Assembly: GCA_943787295.1 (NCBI GenBank)
Contig: CALSLW010000002.1
Span: forward strand, 648,189 to 712,188
Direction: 5' to 3'
Source: an uncultured Flavobacteriaceae bacterium
GTDB lineage: Bacteria; Bacteroidota; Bacteroidia; Flavobacteriales; Flavobacteriaceae
Length of the DNA stretch: 64,000 nt
The position numbers and the translations under genes were made by a program. The notes under the pieces are model-generated. The model did not search any database. It had not been told where the DNA came from and worked only from the letters and a program-made list of their open reading frames with translations. Below, piece by piece: positions 10,062-17,238 of the stretch. Positions within the stretch are counted from its first letter, which is position 1; each line of letters opens with the position of its first letter.

Positions 10062-10394
10062 GTGCGAAGTAAATTAGGCAACATATTAATCCCATTTCTA
10101 CTTTTAGGAGTACTTTTCTCTCCTAGTATAGGACAATGGGTGCACTTAGCCGATGCTCACCATGCTGAAGTTGAATGTACAGAAGGGAAAGTACATTTGC
10201 ACACTACAGAAGTTCGTTGTGAACTCACGGCGACCTTTACCACTCCTTATGCCTTTCAAAGTTTAAAAACTCCAAAATTTATTGAAGTAAATACTATTTT
10301 ACTTCAACCCATAGGGCCTATACAGACCTATACTTTTCAACAAATTCAGTTCTTTCGTTTACGTGGACCGCCTCAGTTATTGACTTTAGTATAA
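10062..10394 (+). CDS. Small His/Cys-containing exported protein upstream of metal TonB receptor
   Basis: A 110-residue protein starting at GTG. It has an N-terminal hydrophobic segment (NILIPFLLLGVLF) followed by a metal-binding-looking stretch with five His and two Cys (residues of about 28-53: LADAHHAEVEC … KVHLHTTEVRCEL). Small proteins with this 'His … Cys … HxH … Cys' layout commonly precede a lipoprotein and a TonB receptor in Flavobacteriia. The layout suggests a periplasmic metal sensor or chaperone, which is inference. The lipoprotein gene begins 33 bases later. Confidence 0.6.
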   Translation: MRSKLGNILIPFLLLGVLFSPSIGQWVHLADAHHAEVECTEGKVHLHTTEVRCELTATFTTPYAFQSLKTPKFIEVNTILLQPIGPIQTYTFQQIQFFRLRGPPQLLTLV

Positions 10395-10427
10395 TTCAAA
10401 ATTCAATAACAACATAAATCCATTAAT

Positions 10428-10985
10428 ATGAAAAATTTTATTCAAACAACCTATACCCATATCTCACATACAGCTACTGTATTTGCTTTAACCCTATTGT
10501 TTATCCAATGTAAAAAAGATAGTCCCGAAGAAATCAACGAAGAAGAAGTCATCAATAGCGTAACGCTTACTGTAACAGCAGCAGACGGAAGTTCAAATGA
10601 TTATACTTGGAATGAAGGAGAGTCAGAACCAACAATTACATTAGCTGCCAACACAACCTCTAATGTAAGTATTCACTTTTATGATGCTTCTGATGCTTCA
10701 GATGTAGAGGATATCACAGAAGAAGTTATCGAAGAAGCAGATGAACACTTTGTTTTCTATCAAATTTCAAGCGCATCTTTATCTATTGCTGCTGCAAGTA
10801 ATGATGTCGAGGACAGCGATGGGACAAGCATTAATCTAAAGACGGAATGGACTGCCGCTGGAGCAAGTACTGGTACAGTAAGAGTCTATTTAATCCATGA
10901 GCCTACGTCTAAAACGGGAACTTCTCGTGGCGAACTAGGGGGGTCAACAGATATTGAATTGGATTTCCCCGTGACCATTCAGTAA
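10428..10985 (+). CDS. Lipoprotein of the metal-uptake cassette
   Basis: A 185-residue protein with a lipoprotein signal ending at LLFIQC. The mature protein is acidic and Thr/Ser-rich. Motifs 'LAANTTSN', 'DITEEVIEEADEHFVFYQ' and 'TDIELDFPV' near the C-terminus recur in a Bacteroidota lipoprotein family encoded beside ZnuD-like TonB receptors. It probably sits on the outer membrane and delivers or captures metal for the receptor. The role is inferred from context; the 'ADEHFVFYQ' acidic/His core is the only plausible ligand cluster. Confidence 0.65.
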   Translation: MKNFIQTTYTHISHTATVFALTLLFIQCKKDSPEEINEEEVINSVTLTVTAADGSSNDYTWNEGESEPTITLAANTTSNVSIHFYDASDASDVEDITEEVIEEADEHFVFYQISSASLSIAAASNDVEDSDGTSINLKTEWTAAGASTGTVRVYLIHEPTSKTGTSRGELGGSTDIELDFPVTIQ

Positions 10986-10990
10986 AAACC

Positions 10991-11027
10991 AATACAGGCG
11001 ATTTTTATCAGGAAAATCGCCTGTATT
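10991..11027 (+). repeat. Perfect 15-bp inverted repeat between lipoprotein and receptor genes
   Basis: AATACAGGCGATTTT (10991-11005) is repeated as its exact reverse complement at 11013-11027 with a 7-base loop. The transcript would form a strong hairpin starting 6 bases after the lipoprotein stop and ending 14 bases before the receptor start. There is no long U-tract after it, so it is either a weak attenuator or an RNA-processing/stability element that sets lipoprotein above receptor levels. Confidence 0.7.
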
Positions 11028-11041
11028 CATTAATTTAGAGC

Positions 11042-13444
11042 GTGTTTAAACGCCTCCTTCTTTTATATGTAATTTGTCTCTACCAGGGACTATACTCTCA
11101 AAAATGTGAATATGTGCTTTTTGGAGAGGTCTTTGACGTACACGAAAATCTTGCCCTCGAACAAGTAAAGGTTACTGTAGTGGAAACCAATCAACAGCTT
11201 TCGACGAATGCCGAAGGAAAATTCTTATTTCGAGAGCTTTGTAAAGGACAGTATACCCTATTGTTTGAACATCCTGATTGTGTTAGTGTTACCCAAAAAC
11301 AAACCCTTCCTGTCACCAGCCTAAAACGCTATTTTTTAGAACACCACATCAATGAGCTCGAAGAAATTATCGTTAGTGAGACTAGTGAAAAAAACACCAC
11401 TAAGACAGGGATAGAACGTCGACTCACAGAAGGAGAAATTAAGCGTTTTCGGGCGCAAAATTTAGGTGATGCTTTAGCCCAGCTTTCTGGGGTTTCAAGC
11501 ATTAAAACAGGAAACGCTATTGTCAAACCCATGGTTCATGGAGTAACCGGGTCACGCTTAGCGATTGTCAATGACGGGATTCGTTTACAAGATCATGAAT
11601 GGGGAGCAGATCACGCCCCTAGTATTGATGTTAATGCAGCCGACCAAGTACAGCTAATCAAAGGGGCAAGCGCCCTTAAATACGGGGGAGATGTTTTAGG
11701 TGGGGTGCTAGAAATCACCCCAAAAACCCATCGATTAAAAGACAGTCTAATAGGAGCCTTGACCACTGGCTATAGTTCTCAAGGTCAAGGAGGATATCTT
11801 TTGACAAATTTGACGAAGACCTATACTAGTGGTGCTTTTTTTGGCGGAGCCACTTCTATCAAAAACGCAGGAGATTTTTCACATCCTGATTACGCCTTAT
11901 CCAATACAGGGAACAGAGAGCAGCATGCTCAGGTTTTTTTTGGAAGGAATAAGATTACTAAGAAATGGAGAGTTGACTATCGCTTTTATCAAAAAGAAGC
12001 GGGGATTCTTTCGTCTGCTCATGTAGGAACAGTGGGGGATATTGCACGAGCACTTGAAAGTGACCAACCTCTATCGACCCTTCCATGGACAAGGAGGATT
12101 AACAATCCCCGGCAACAAACCACCCATCATAATGTGAGTTTTCGCTATGATCGTCGCTTAGAAAATCAAGTTAAATGGGACTTACTTTACACCTATCAAT
12201 CTAACAATAGAAAAGAGTTTGATATTCGCCGTGGCGAATACAACGATCGAGCGGCCTTAGATATTTTACTGCAATCCCATGATCTTGTAACCAATTATCA
12301 AACAGCTGCAAAAAACGATTTTCAGTGGTCCACCGGTTTTTCTGCACAATTACAGGACAATTTCTCTGACCCTAGTACCGGGGTTCGAAGACTGATTCCT
12401 GACTATTTGCGCTATAAATTTGGGCTATATTGGATCAATCAATATGTCCCTTCCAATGATTTTACAGCAGAACTTGGACTGCGTTTTGATTATGATTATT
12501 TAGACACTCAAAAATTTTATAAGATCGCTATTTGGAATGATCGGGGCTATAATCAAGACTTTGCCTCTACCATTGTTTCAACAGGAAACGCGGGGAATTA
12601 CCTCACCCGCCAAATCAAAAAGTTTGCTAATTTTTCTGCTTCATTAGGGGTGAAACAAAAGCTAGATAAGGGGACTGTTCGGGTAAATTTGGGATACATT
12701 ACCCGCGCACCAAATCCCGCAGAATTGTTTAGCGATGGCCTTCACCATGCCCTTGCAACCATTGAATTAGGGGATTTGCGCTTAACCCAAGAGCGCGGTT
12801 TAAAAGCCCTACTTTCTATAGAAAAACAAACGGGCGTGTTTACTTATGCCCTCACAGGGCATTATAGTAGTATTGCAGATTATATTGTTCTTCAACCTGG
12901 GGAAGCGGGTTTTGATCAAGCCCGTAATAGTGCTTTTTTAGTTCGAGAATACGTGCAACTCCCTAGGGTGAATACCCAAGGAATAGACCTAGACCTTTCT
13001 TATCAAATTTCTTCTCAATTTCAATACAAAACAACAGCCTCATGGGTGAGTATAAAAACAGCTGAGGGCACCCCATTGATTGATGTTCCACCATTGAATG
13101 TTAATCAAGAACTTCAGTTTAGACCCACAAAAGAGAAACCTTTACGTTTATCGTTACGCAATCAATTTGTCGCGCAACAAAAACAAGTCCCTGATTTTAA
13201 TTTTGAATATAACTTTTTTGAAGATGGAAACATAAGCTCTCGTCTTGTGGATATAAGTACAGCTCCTAAAGCCTATCACCTTATGGACTTTTCCATAGAG
13301 ACCAAAGCGTGGGATAGAGTTGATATTAGTCTAACTGCTGAAAACATTTTCAATATTGATTACCGCAATTATTTAAATCGTTTACGTTATTTTGCGGGGG
13401 AGACAGGGCGTAATATTCGACTTGAATTATCCTATATTTTTTAA
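11042..13444 (+). CDS. TonB-dependent receptor, ZnuD-like
   Basis: An 800-residue outer-membrane receptor starting at GTG with a signal peptide (…YQGLYSQ). Order: carboxypeptidase-regulatory-like domain (residues 25-105), plug (115-235; 'GDALAQLSGVSSIKTG', 'VNDGIRLQDHEWGADHAPSID', 'ASALKYGGDVLGGVLEI'), then a 22-strand barrel ending in an aromatic residue (YIF). 'ITRAPNPAELFSDGLHHALATIELGDLRL' type motifs match zinc-receptor-like TonB proteins. Long His-rich loops seen in some ZnuD are absent. It imports a metal, most likely zinc, with TonB/ExbBD energy. It sits downstream of the lipoprotein and the 15-bp hairpin. Confidence 0.85.
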   Translation: MFKRLLLLYVICLYQGLYSQKCEYVLFGEVFDVHENLALEQVKVTVVETNQQLSTNAEGKFLFRELCKGQYTLLFEHPDCVSVTQKQTLPVTSLKRYFLEHHINELEEIIVSETSEKNTTKTGIERRLTEGEIKRFRAQNLGDALAQLSGVSSIKTGNAIVKPMVHGVTGSRLAIVNDGIRLQDHEWGADHAPSIDVNAADQVQLIKGASALKYGGDVLGGVLEITPKTHRLKDSLIGALTTGYSSQGQGGYLLTNLTKTYTSGAFFGGATSIKNAGDFSHPDYALSNTGNREQHAQVFFGRNKITKKWRVDYRFYQKEAGILSSAHVGTVGDIARALESDQPLSTLPWTRRINNPRQQTTHHNVSFRYDRRLENQVKWDLLYTYQSNNRKEFDIRRGEYNDRAALDILLQSHDLVTNYQTAAKNDFQWSTGFSAQLQDNFSDPSTGVRRLIPDYLRYKFGLYWINQYVPSNDFTAELGLRFDYDYLDTQKFYKIAIWNDRGYNQDFASTIVSTGNAGNYLTRQIKKFANFSASLGVKQKLDKGTVRVNLGYITRAPNPAELFSDGLHHALATIELGDLRLTQERGLKALLSIEKQTGVFTYALTGHYSSIADYIVLQPGEAGFDQARNSAFLVREYVQLPRVNTQGIDLDLSYQISSQFQYKTTASWVSIKTAEGTPLIDVPPLNVNQELQFRPTKEKPLRLSLRNQFVAQQKQVPDFNFEYNFFEDGNISSRLVDISTAPKAYHLMDFSIETKAWDRVDISLTAENIFNIDYRNYLNRLRYFAGETGRNIRLELSYIF

Positions 13445-13447
13445 AGC

Positions 13448-13618
13448 ATGAGCATTTTTACACTATTAGCCTTAGGAATCGTAACAGGAGGAATTGGCGC
13501 TTATATTTCAGAACGAAAGGGGCGCCGACATTTAGAAGGGTTTCTATTGGGCTTTTTCTTTGGACTAATAGGAATTTTAATTTCGCTACTACTCCCCAAA
13601 AGGAAGATAGAAGATTAA
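13448..13618 (+). CDS. Tiny two-helix membrane protein
   Basis: A 56-codon ORF starting 3 bases after the receptor stop, so probably translated from the same mRNA. MSIFTLLALGIVTGGIGAYI forms a first transmembrane helix with a Gly-rich face, a basic loop (SERKGRRHLEG) follows, then a second helix (FLLGFFFGLIGILISLLL) and a charged tail (PKRKIED). The hydrophobic pattern, positive inner loop and tight spacing argue that it is real despite its size. It resembles small unnamed Bacteroidota membrane proteins. Its stop overlaps that of the convergent PepSY gene by 4 bases. Function unknown. Confidence 0.65.
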   Translation: MSIFTLLALGIVTGGIGAYISERKGRRHLEGFLLGFFFGLIGILISLLLPKRKIED

Positions 13619-14313
13619 GCTTTTTTCCTTTTTCCCCAGCTCGAGGTAACAAAGGCCAGGGCAAATCCACTTAATACTGTGATTAATCCCAGTAGGGAAA
13701 ATGCACGCAATAAAAGCGTGTTAAAATTATCGCGTCCTTGATAGTCCATGGTATGGGTCATCCATAAAAAATCAAACCAGCGCCACTGGCTATGTCTTAT
13801 GCGTTGAAAGTCTCCACTAACCGCATCGACATAAGCGACGGGATTCCCTTCTCCCGAAAGAGGGATACGAAAAGCAGGAAGTGGTTTGCCACGGTATTCG
13901 TCATGCGGTCCTACAGCGATGATGCGTTCTACACTTAGAGGTTGATAAGCTGGAAGAACATGTTCTTGAACAACAGCCATGGCTTGTTCTGCTGAAATTT
14001 CGTAAATTACAACACCACTCTTAGGGTTGATTAACAGAGAGTCATTCACCCAGAAAAAGCCTTCTTTTCCTATGGCTTTCACCTTTAAGCTATGCAGCGT
14101 AAAAGGCAATTGTTGCAAAAGAGAATCTCTTAGAAGAAGGGAGAGCAAAGGGTCCGTATTGAGTTCTTTTTTGTAGTGATCTCCATGGATTTCATCAATA
14201 TCTGTCCAACTAAAATACAAACCAGAAATTGTCCAGAACAAAAACTGTATTCCGATAAAAATTCCTAAAAATCGGTGGGCTTTTCTAAATTGATTGACGG
14301 TGGTGTACTTCAT
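13615..14313 (-). CDS. PepSY-domain membrane protein
   Basis: A 232-residue inner-membrane protein with an N-terminal helix ('FLGIFIGIQFLFWTISGLYFSW', a hallmark of PepSY_TM proteins), a periplasmic PepSY-like region (residues 45-190) and a C-terminal helix (LLRAFSLLGLITVLSGFALAF). The family includes iron-regulated membrane proteins and ferric-reductase partners. Here it is the last gene of the oxygenase/ABA4-like operon and overlaps the ABA4-like gene by 4 bases. It may anchor or supply electrons or metal to the other two products, which is inference. Confidence 0.8.
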   Translation of the reverse strand: MKYTTVNQFRKAHRFLGIFIGIQFLFWTISGLYFSWTDIDEIHGDHYKKELNTDPLLSLLLRDSLLQQLPFTLHSLKVKAIGKEGFFWVNDSLLINPKSGVVIYEISAEQAMAVVQEHVLPAYQPLSVERIIAVGPHDEYRGKPLPAFRIPLSGEGNPVAYVDAVSGDFQRIRHSQWRWFDFLWMTHTMDYQGRDNFNTLLLRAFSLLGLITVLSGFALAFVTSSWGKRKKA

Positions 14314-14741
14314 TTTTTAAAGGCTAACCGCGTATGAGAAAAGATAACATAAAGCATTATCCCCACAGGACCTAGCATAAAAGTACACAGCAACGGAAGA
14401 ACAATCAATAAATGAGGTACTCCTTTCTTTTGCGCATCGCGCAGCATCCAGCATCCCACCCAGTAGTCAAAGGCCAGGTAATGCATCCATCCTGCCGCTG
14501 CGGCTTCAGGTGTGGCGTTTCTATACAGTTCTAGGATACCGGCTAAACTAGAGAAATCTGCTTCGGCTAAACCGCCATCAGTAAGGAGGAAAAAAAGGTA
14601 AAAAAAACTCAAGACAAAGGGCACAAAGGGAAAGGCGAGCATTTGTTGGGTAAGAGACCATTTTGGCGCAGCCAATAAAGGAAGCCATGCCAAAAGGATA
14701 GTGGTATTGGCAATAGTAAAGAGCAATTCTGTCGTTTCCAT
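14310..14741 (-). CDS. ABA4-like (DUF4281) integral membrane protein
   Basis: A 143-residue protein with four predicted membrane helices. 'ANTTILLAWLPLLAAPKW' at the N-terminus and 'WMHYLAFDYWVGCWMLRDA' in the middle are the DUF4281/ABA4 signature, the family of the plant protein needed for neoxanthin formation from violaxanthin. Bacterial members are uncharacterised. It lies 3 bases downstream of a 2-oxoglutarate oxygenase gene and overlaps the PepSY gene by 4, so it is translationally coupled in a three-gene operon. A link to carotenoid (zeaxanthin) chemistry is attractive for a pigmented flavobacterium but is inference. Confidence 0.8.
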   Translation of the reverse strand: METTELLFTIANTTILLAWLPLLAAPKWSLTQQMLAFPFVPFVLSFFYLFFLLTDGGLAEADFSSLAGILELYRNATPEAAAAGWMHYLAFDYWVGCWMLRDAQKKGVPHLLIVLPLLCTFMLGPVGIMLYVIFSHTRLAFKK

Positions 14742-14744
14742 GCT

Positions 14745-15686
14745 TTATTTTTTTAAGCCTAATTCTTTTAAGCGTTCTTCTAAAAATTCTCCCGCGGTAC
14801 AATCTTCATAGGCCTTTGGGTAAGCTTCGCTAACACAATCATCAAGGCAGTTCAAGGGCATGTCAGCGCTAGGATGCATAAAGAAGGGGACAGAATAGCG
14901 AGAGGTTCCCCATAATTCTCTTGGTGGATTAACTACTTGATGTAAAGTCGATTTTAACTTGTTGTTGGTCAAGCGGGCCATCATATCTCCCATATTGATG
15001 ATTAACTCTCCTTCTTCAGCAATGGCGTCTATCCAGTCGCCTTCTTTTGTCATGACTTGGAGGCCTTTTCCTTGCGCACCCATCAAGAGTGTAATCAAGT
15101 TGATATCTCCGTGAGCCGCCGCTCGAACAGCGTTTATTGGCGCGGTTTTAATGGGGGGATAGTGAATTGCTCTTAAAATAGAATTTCCATATGCGACATA
15201 TTCATCAAAATAATCTTCAGGCAAATTAAGGTGTAATGCGATGGCTTGTAAAATGGATTGTGCTGTTTTTTCAAGGGTTTGAAAAATCTCTTTCCCAATA
15301 GTGTTAAAAGTGGGGAGTTGCTCTACTGTAATATTGTCAGGATAGATGGGGCCATTTTCTTTTTTTCGGTATTGACCAAAATGCCAAAACTCTTTTAAGT
15401 CTCCCTCTGTTCTTCCCTTTGCACTTTCTTTTCCAAAAGAAGTGTAGCCGCGTTGACCGGCTAATCCTTCAATTTCATAGGCTCTTTTTTGGGCTTCGCC
15501 CAAATCAAAAAAAGCGTTGATTTCTCGATAGAGAAGATCGGTTTGTTCGTTGCTTAAATAATGTCCTTTAAGAATCACAAAACCAATATTTTCAAACGCT
15601 TTCCCTAAATCATTTACAAAAGCTTGTTTGAGGGAAGAATCATTAGACAAAAAGTCATTTAAATCTACGCGAGGAATATTTTTCAT
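14745..15686 (-). CDS. Isopenicillin N synthase-like 2-oxoglutarate/Fe(II) oxygenase
   Basis: A 313-residue cytosolic dioxygenase. The start at 15686 (MKNIPRVDLNDF) is chosen because a longer frame would run into the terminator hairpin at 15727-15752. The N-terminal DIOX_N domain has 'FENIGFVILKGH'. The double-stranded beta-helix carries the Fe ligands HGD (about 191) and distal His in 'TLHQVVNPP' (about 247), and the 2-oxoglutarate-binding RYS (about 262). The family hydroxylates or desaturates small molecules; the substrate is unknown. It heads an operon with the ABA4-like and PepSY genes. A weak promoter box (TATTTTTA, complement of 15705-15712) may serve it; otherwise transcription must pass the upstream terminator. 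Confidence 0.85.
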   Translation of the reverse strand: MKNIPRVDLNDFLSNDSSLKQAFVNDLGKAFENIGFVILKGHYLSNEQTDLLYREINAFFDLGEAQKRAYEIEGLAGQRGYTSFGKESAKGRTEGDLKEFWHFGQYRKKENGPIYPDNITVEQLPTFNTIGKEIFQTLEKTAQSILQAIALHLNLPEDYFDEYVAYGNSILRAIHYPPIKTAPINAVRAAAHGDINLITLLMGAQGKGLQVMTKEGDWIDAIAEEGELIINMGDMMARLTNNKLKSTLHQVVNPPRELWGTSRYSVPFFMHPSADMPLNCLDDCVSEAYPKAYEDCTAGEFLEERLKELGLKK

Positions 15687-15726
15687 GAGTATAGTATAAC
15701 AGTTTAAAAATACGAGAAAAAGCAAA

Positions 15727-15752
15727 AAAAGCAGACCCATCGGTCTGCTTTT
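15727..15752 (-). terminator. Intrinsic terminator / possible attenuator
   Basis: On the minus strand AAAAGCAGACC (15752-15742), loop GATG, GGTCTGCTTTT (15737-15727) continues into a T-rich run. This is a textbook rho-independent terminator with an 11-bp perfect stem. It ends the short SD-led transcription unit above it and lies 40 bases before the oxygenase start. A separate 16-base palindrome, TTATCTAATTAGATAA (15751-15766), abuts it and could form a competing hairpin. Confidence 0.85.
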
Positions 15753-15775
15753 ATCTAATTAGATAAGGAGTAGGA

Positions 15776-15838
15776 TTAAAATGCCCCGTTAAAAGGCACC
15801 TTTTGTCCGTTACTCCCTAAATGTTGTTCATAAGACAT
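15776..15838 (-). CDS. 20-codon ORF with near-perfect Shine-Dalgarno
   Basis: The ORF encodes MSYEQHLGSNGQKVPFNGAF. AAAGGAGGTG lies upstream with 6 bases between AGGAGG and ATG. This is close to full complementarity to the 16S rRNA tail, in a lineage where such sites are nearly absent; the other genes here, apart from the one at 34394, show none. It is flanked by its own promoter-like box (15901-15908), a leader hairpin (15871-15886) and a terminator 23 bases after the stop. The peptide is hydrophilic with no signal or membrane segment, so its act of translation may matter more than its product. Alternatives: a leader peptide controlling the oxygenase operon, an sRNA that binds ribosomes, or a true microprotein. 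Confidence 0.55.
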   Translation of the reverse strand: MSYEQHLGSNGQKVPFNGAF

Positions 15839-15842
15839 AAGA

Positions 15843-15852
15843 CACCTCCTTT
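15843..15852 (-). promoter_or_regulatory. Strong Shine-Dalgarno AAAGGAGGTG
   Basis: Ten bases complementary to the anti-SD end of 16S rRNA, optimally spaced from ATG 15838. In Bacteroidia the anti-SD is known to be sequestered by bS21/bS18/bS6, with SD use documented for the rpsU autoregulatory site, so a strong SD here suggests regulated translation. Confidence 0.7.
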
Positions 15853-15870
15853 CTACATTAGATTAAACAT

Positions 15871-15886
15871 CACTGTTGTCACAGTG
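15871..15886 (-). repeat. Leader hairpin of the mini-gene
   Basis: CACTGT-gaca-ACAGTG on the minus strand, a 6-bp perfect stem with a 4-base loop, about 20 bases upstream of the strong SD. It lies between the promoter-like box and the SD, so it would be near the 5' end of the transcript. Confidence 0.5.
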
Positions 15887-15900
15887 CGAAATACTCAACA

Positions 15901-15908
15901 CAAATTTA
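15901..15908 (-). promoter_or_regulatory. Promoter -7 box for the mini-gene
   Basis: TAAATTTG on the minus strand is an exact TAnnTTTG match, 26 bases below the antiporter stop. It gives a leader of about 55 bases before the SD-led ATG. The -33 region is T-rich without a clear TTTG. Confidence 0.45.
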
Positions 15909-15933
15909 GCAGAAAAAGTCTAGCAGTGAACGA

Positions 15934-17202
15934 CTAGTTCACAATTTTTTTGAGGGTTAGTCCTTGCACTAAAATGGTAAATAATACCACGGCATAGGTC
16001 AAGATTAAAATCAAGCCTTTTGCGTCGCCCATAGCATCAGGTAGATTCAAGGCAAGGGCAATACTTAATCCTCCTCTAAGGCCTCCCCAGGTGATGATCA
16101 AAGCAGTTTTTGGTTCAAATTTTTTCTTGAGCGAAAGGATTCCAATAGGAACACTCACTCCTATCCAGCGTGATCCCACCACTAAGGCAATGACCAGTAG
16201 AATGATAAAAATATAATTGAGTTTAAAATCTCCAAATAATGGAATAATCTCAAGACCTATCAAGATAAATAGCACCGCATTAAGGGTCTCGTCTAAGAGG
16301 TGCCAAAATTTATAGACATAGTCTCCCATGGCTTTTTGAACCCCGTCTTCTTCTTTATCTGTATCGATATTTTGATTGAGGAATAAGCCCATAACCACGA
16401 CTCCTAACACAGCAGAAAAATGAAAATAATGTGAAATTATCGGCAGTAAAAGCACAAGAGAAAGTGTTACTAGTACTTCTAATTCTAGGTGCTCATTTTC
16501 GATATATTTGAGTAGTTGTAAGCCTAAATAACCCATTAAAGCTCCTAGTCCTACTCCCCCGATTACTTCTGTAGCAAATAAAGAGGCCACACTTGCCGCC
16601 GTGACATTTTCAGCCCCTCCTATTTTAATTCCTAAAAGGGTAAGAAAAACCACTACCCCGATCCCGTCGTTGAAGAGAGACTCTCCCGCAATACGAGTTT
16701 CAGTAATCGAAGACAGATTCATTTTCTTGACCATGGCTAAAACTGCAATAGGATCTGTAGGCGCAATTAATGCGCCAAAGAGTAAGCAGTCCACATAAGT
16801 TAAACCCATTTCTGATAAACCAAAAAAGGACTGCTGAACTAACCAATGCAAACCAGTTCCTACCGTAAAAGTGGAAAAAATCACCCCAAAACAAGCCAGA
16901 AATAAAATCGTCAAACGGTCCTTGACTAATTCGTGCACATTAACACTTATCGCTCCTGCAAAGAGTAAAAAAGGAAGCATAACATTGACCAGTAAATCAC
17001 TGAAGTCAAACTCTTTTGTTAAGCTTGTAGCGGCCTCCAAAAAGGAAGGAAAAATCAGCCCTAAACCTAAAACACTTAAAGAGAGCACTATGGCTAAAAT
17101 CATCAACCCAATGGTCATGGGGAGTTTTAATAAGCGTAAATTAATGAGTGAAAAAGCTGATGCAAGGATCAGCAATAAGGTAGTCAATTCAAGTACTTCC
17201 AT
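15934..17202 (-). CDS. Na+/H+ antiporter, CPA1/NhaP type
   Basis: A 422-residue inner-membrane protein with about 12-13 helices. 'APTDPIAVLAMVKK' (about 143) and 'GESLFNDGIGVVVF' (about 172) carry the Asp residues that bind the cation in CPA1 exchangers. 'WGGLRGGLSIALAL' near the C-terminus is also family-typical. There is no long cytoplasmic tail, so it is the short bacterial form. It exchanges Na+ (or K+) for H+ and suits a marine cell with sodium stress. It is transcribed separately from ribE, which ends 36 bases upstream on the same strand. Confidence 0.92.
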   Translation of the reverse strand: MEVLELTTLLLILASAFSLINLRLLKLPMTIGLMILAIVLSLSVLGLGLIFPSFLEAATSLTKEFDFSDLLVNVMLPFLLFAGAISVNVHELVKDRLTILFLACFGVIFSTFTVGTGLHWLVQQSFFGLSEMGLTYVDCLLFGALIAPTDPIAVLAMVKKMNLSSITETRIAGESLFNDGIGVVVFLTLLGIKIGGAENVTAASVASLFATEVIGGVGLGALMGYLGLQLLKYIENEHLELEVLVTLSLVLLLPIISHYFHFSAVLGVVVMGLFLNQNIDTDKEEDGVQKAMGDYVYKFWHLLDETLNAVLFILIGLEIIPLFGDFKLNYIFIILLVIALVVGSRWIGVSVPIGILSLKKKFEPKTALIITWGGLRGGLSIALALNLPDAMGDAKGLILILTYAVVLFTILVQGLTLKKIVN

Positions 17203-17238
17203 CGTATATAGTTTGATAACAATATAGGAAATAATCTC

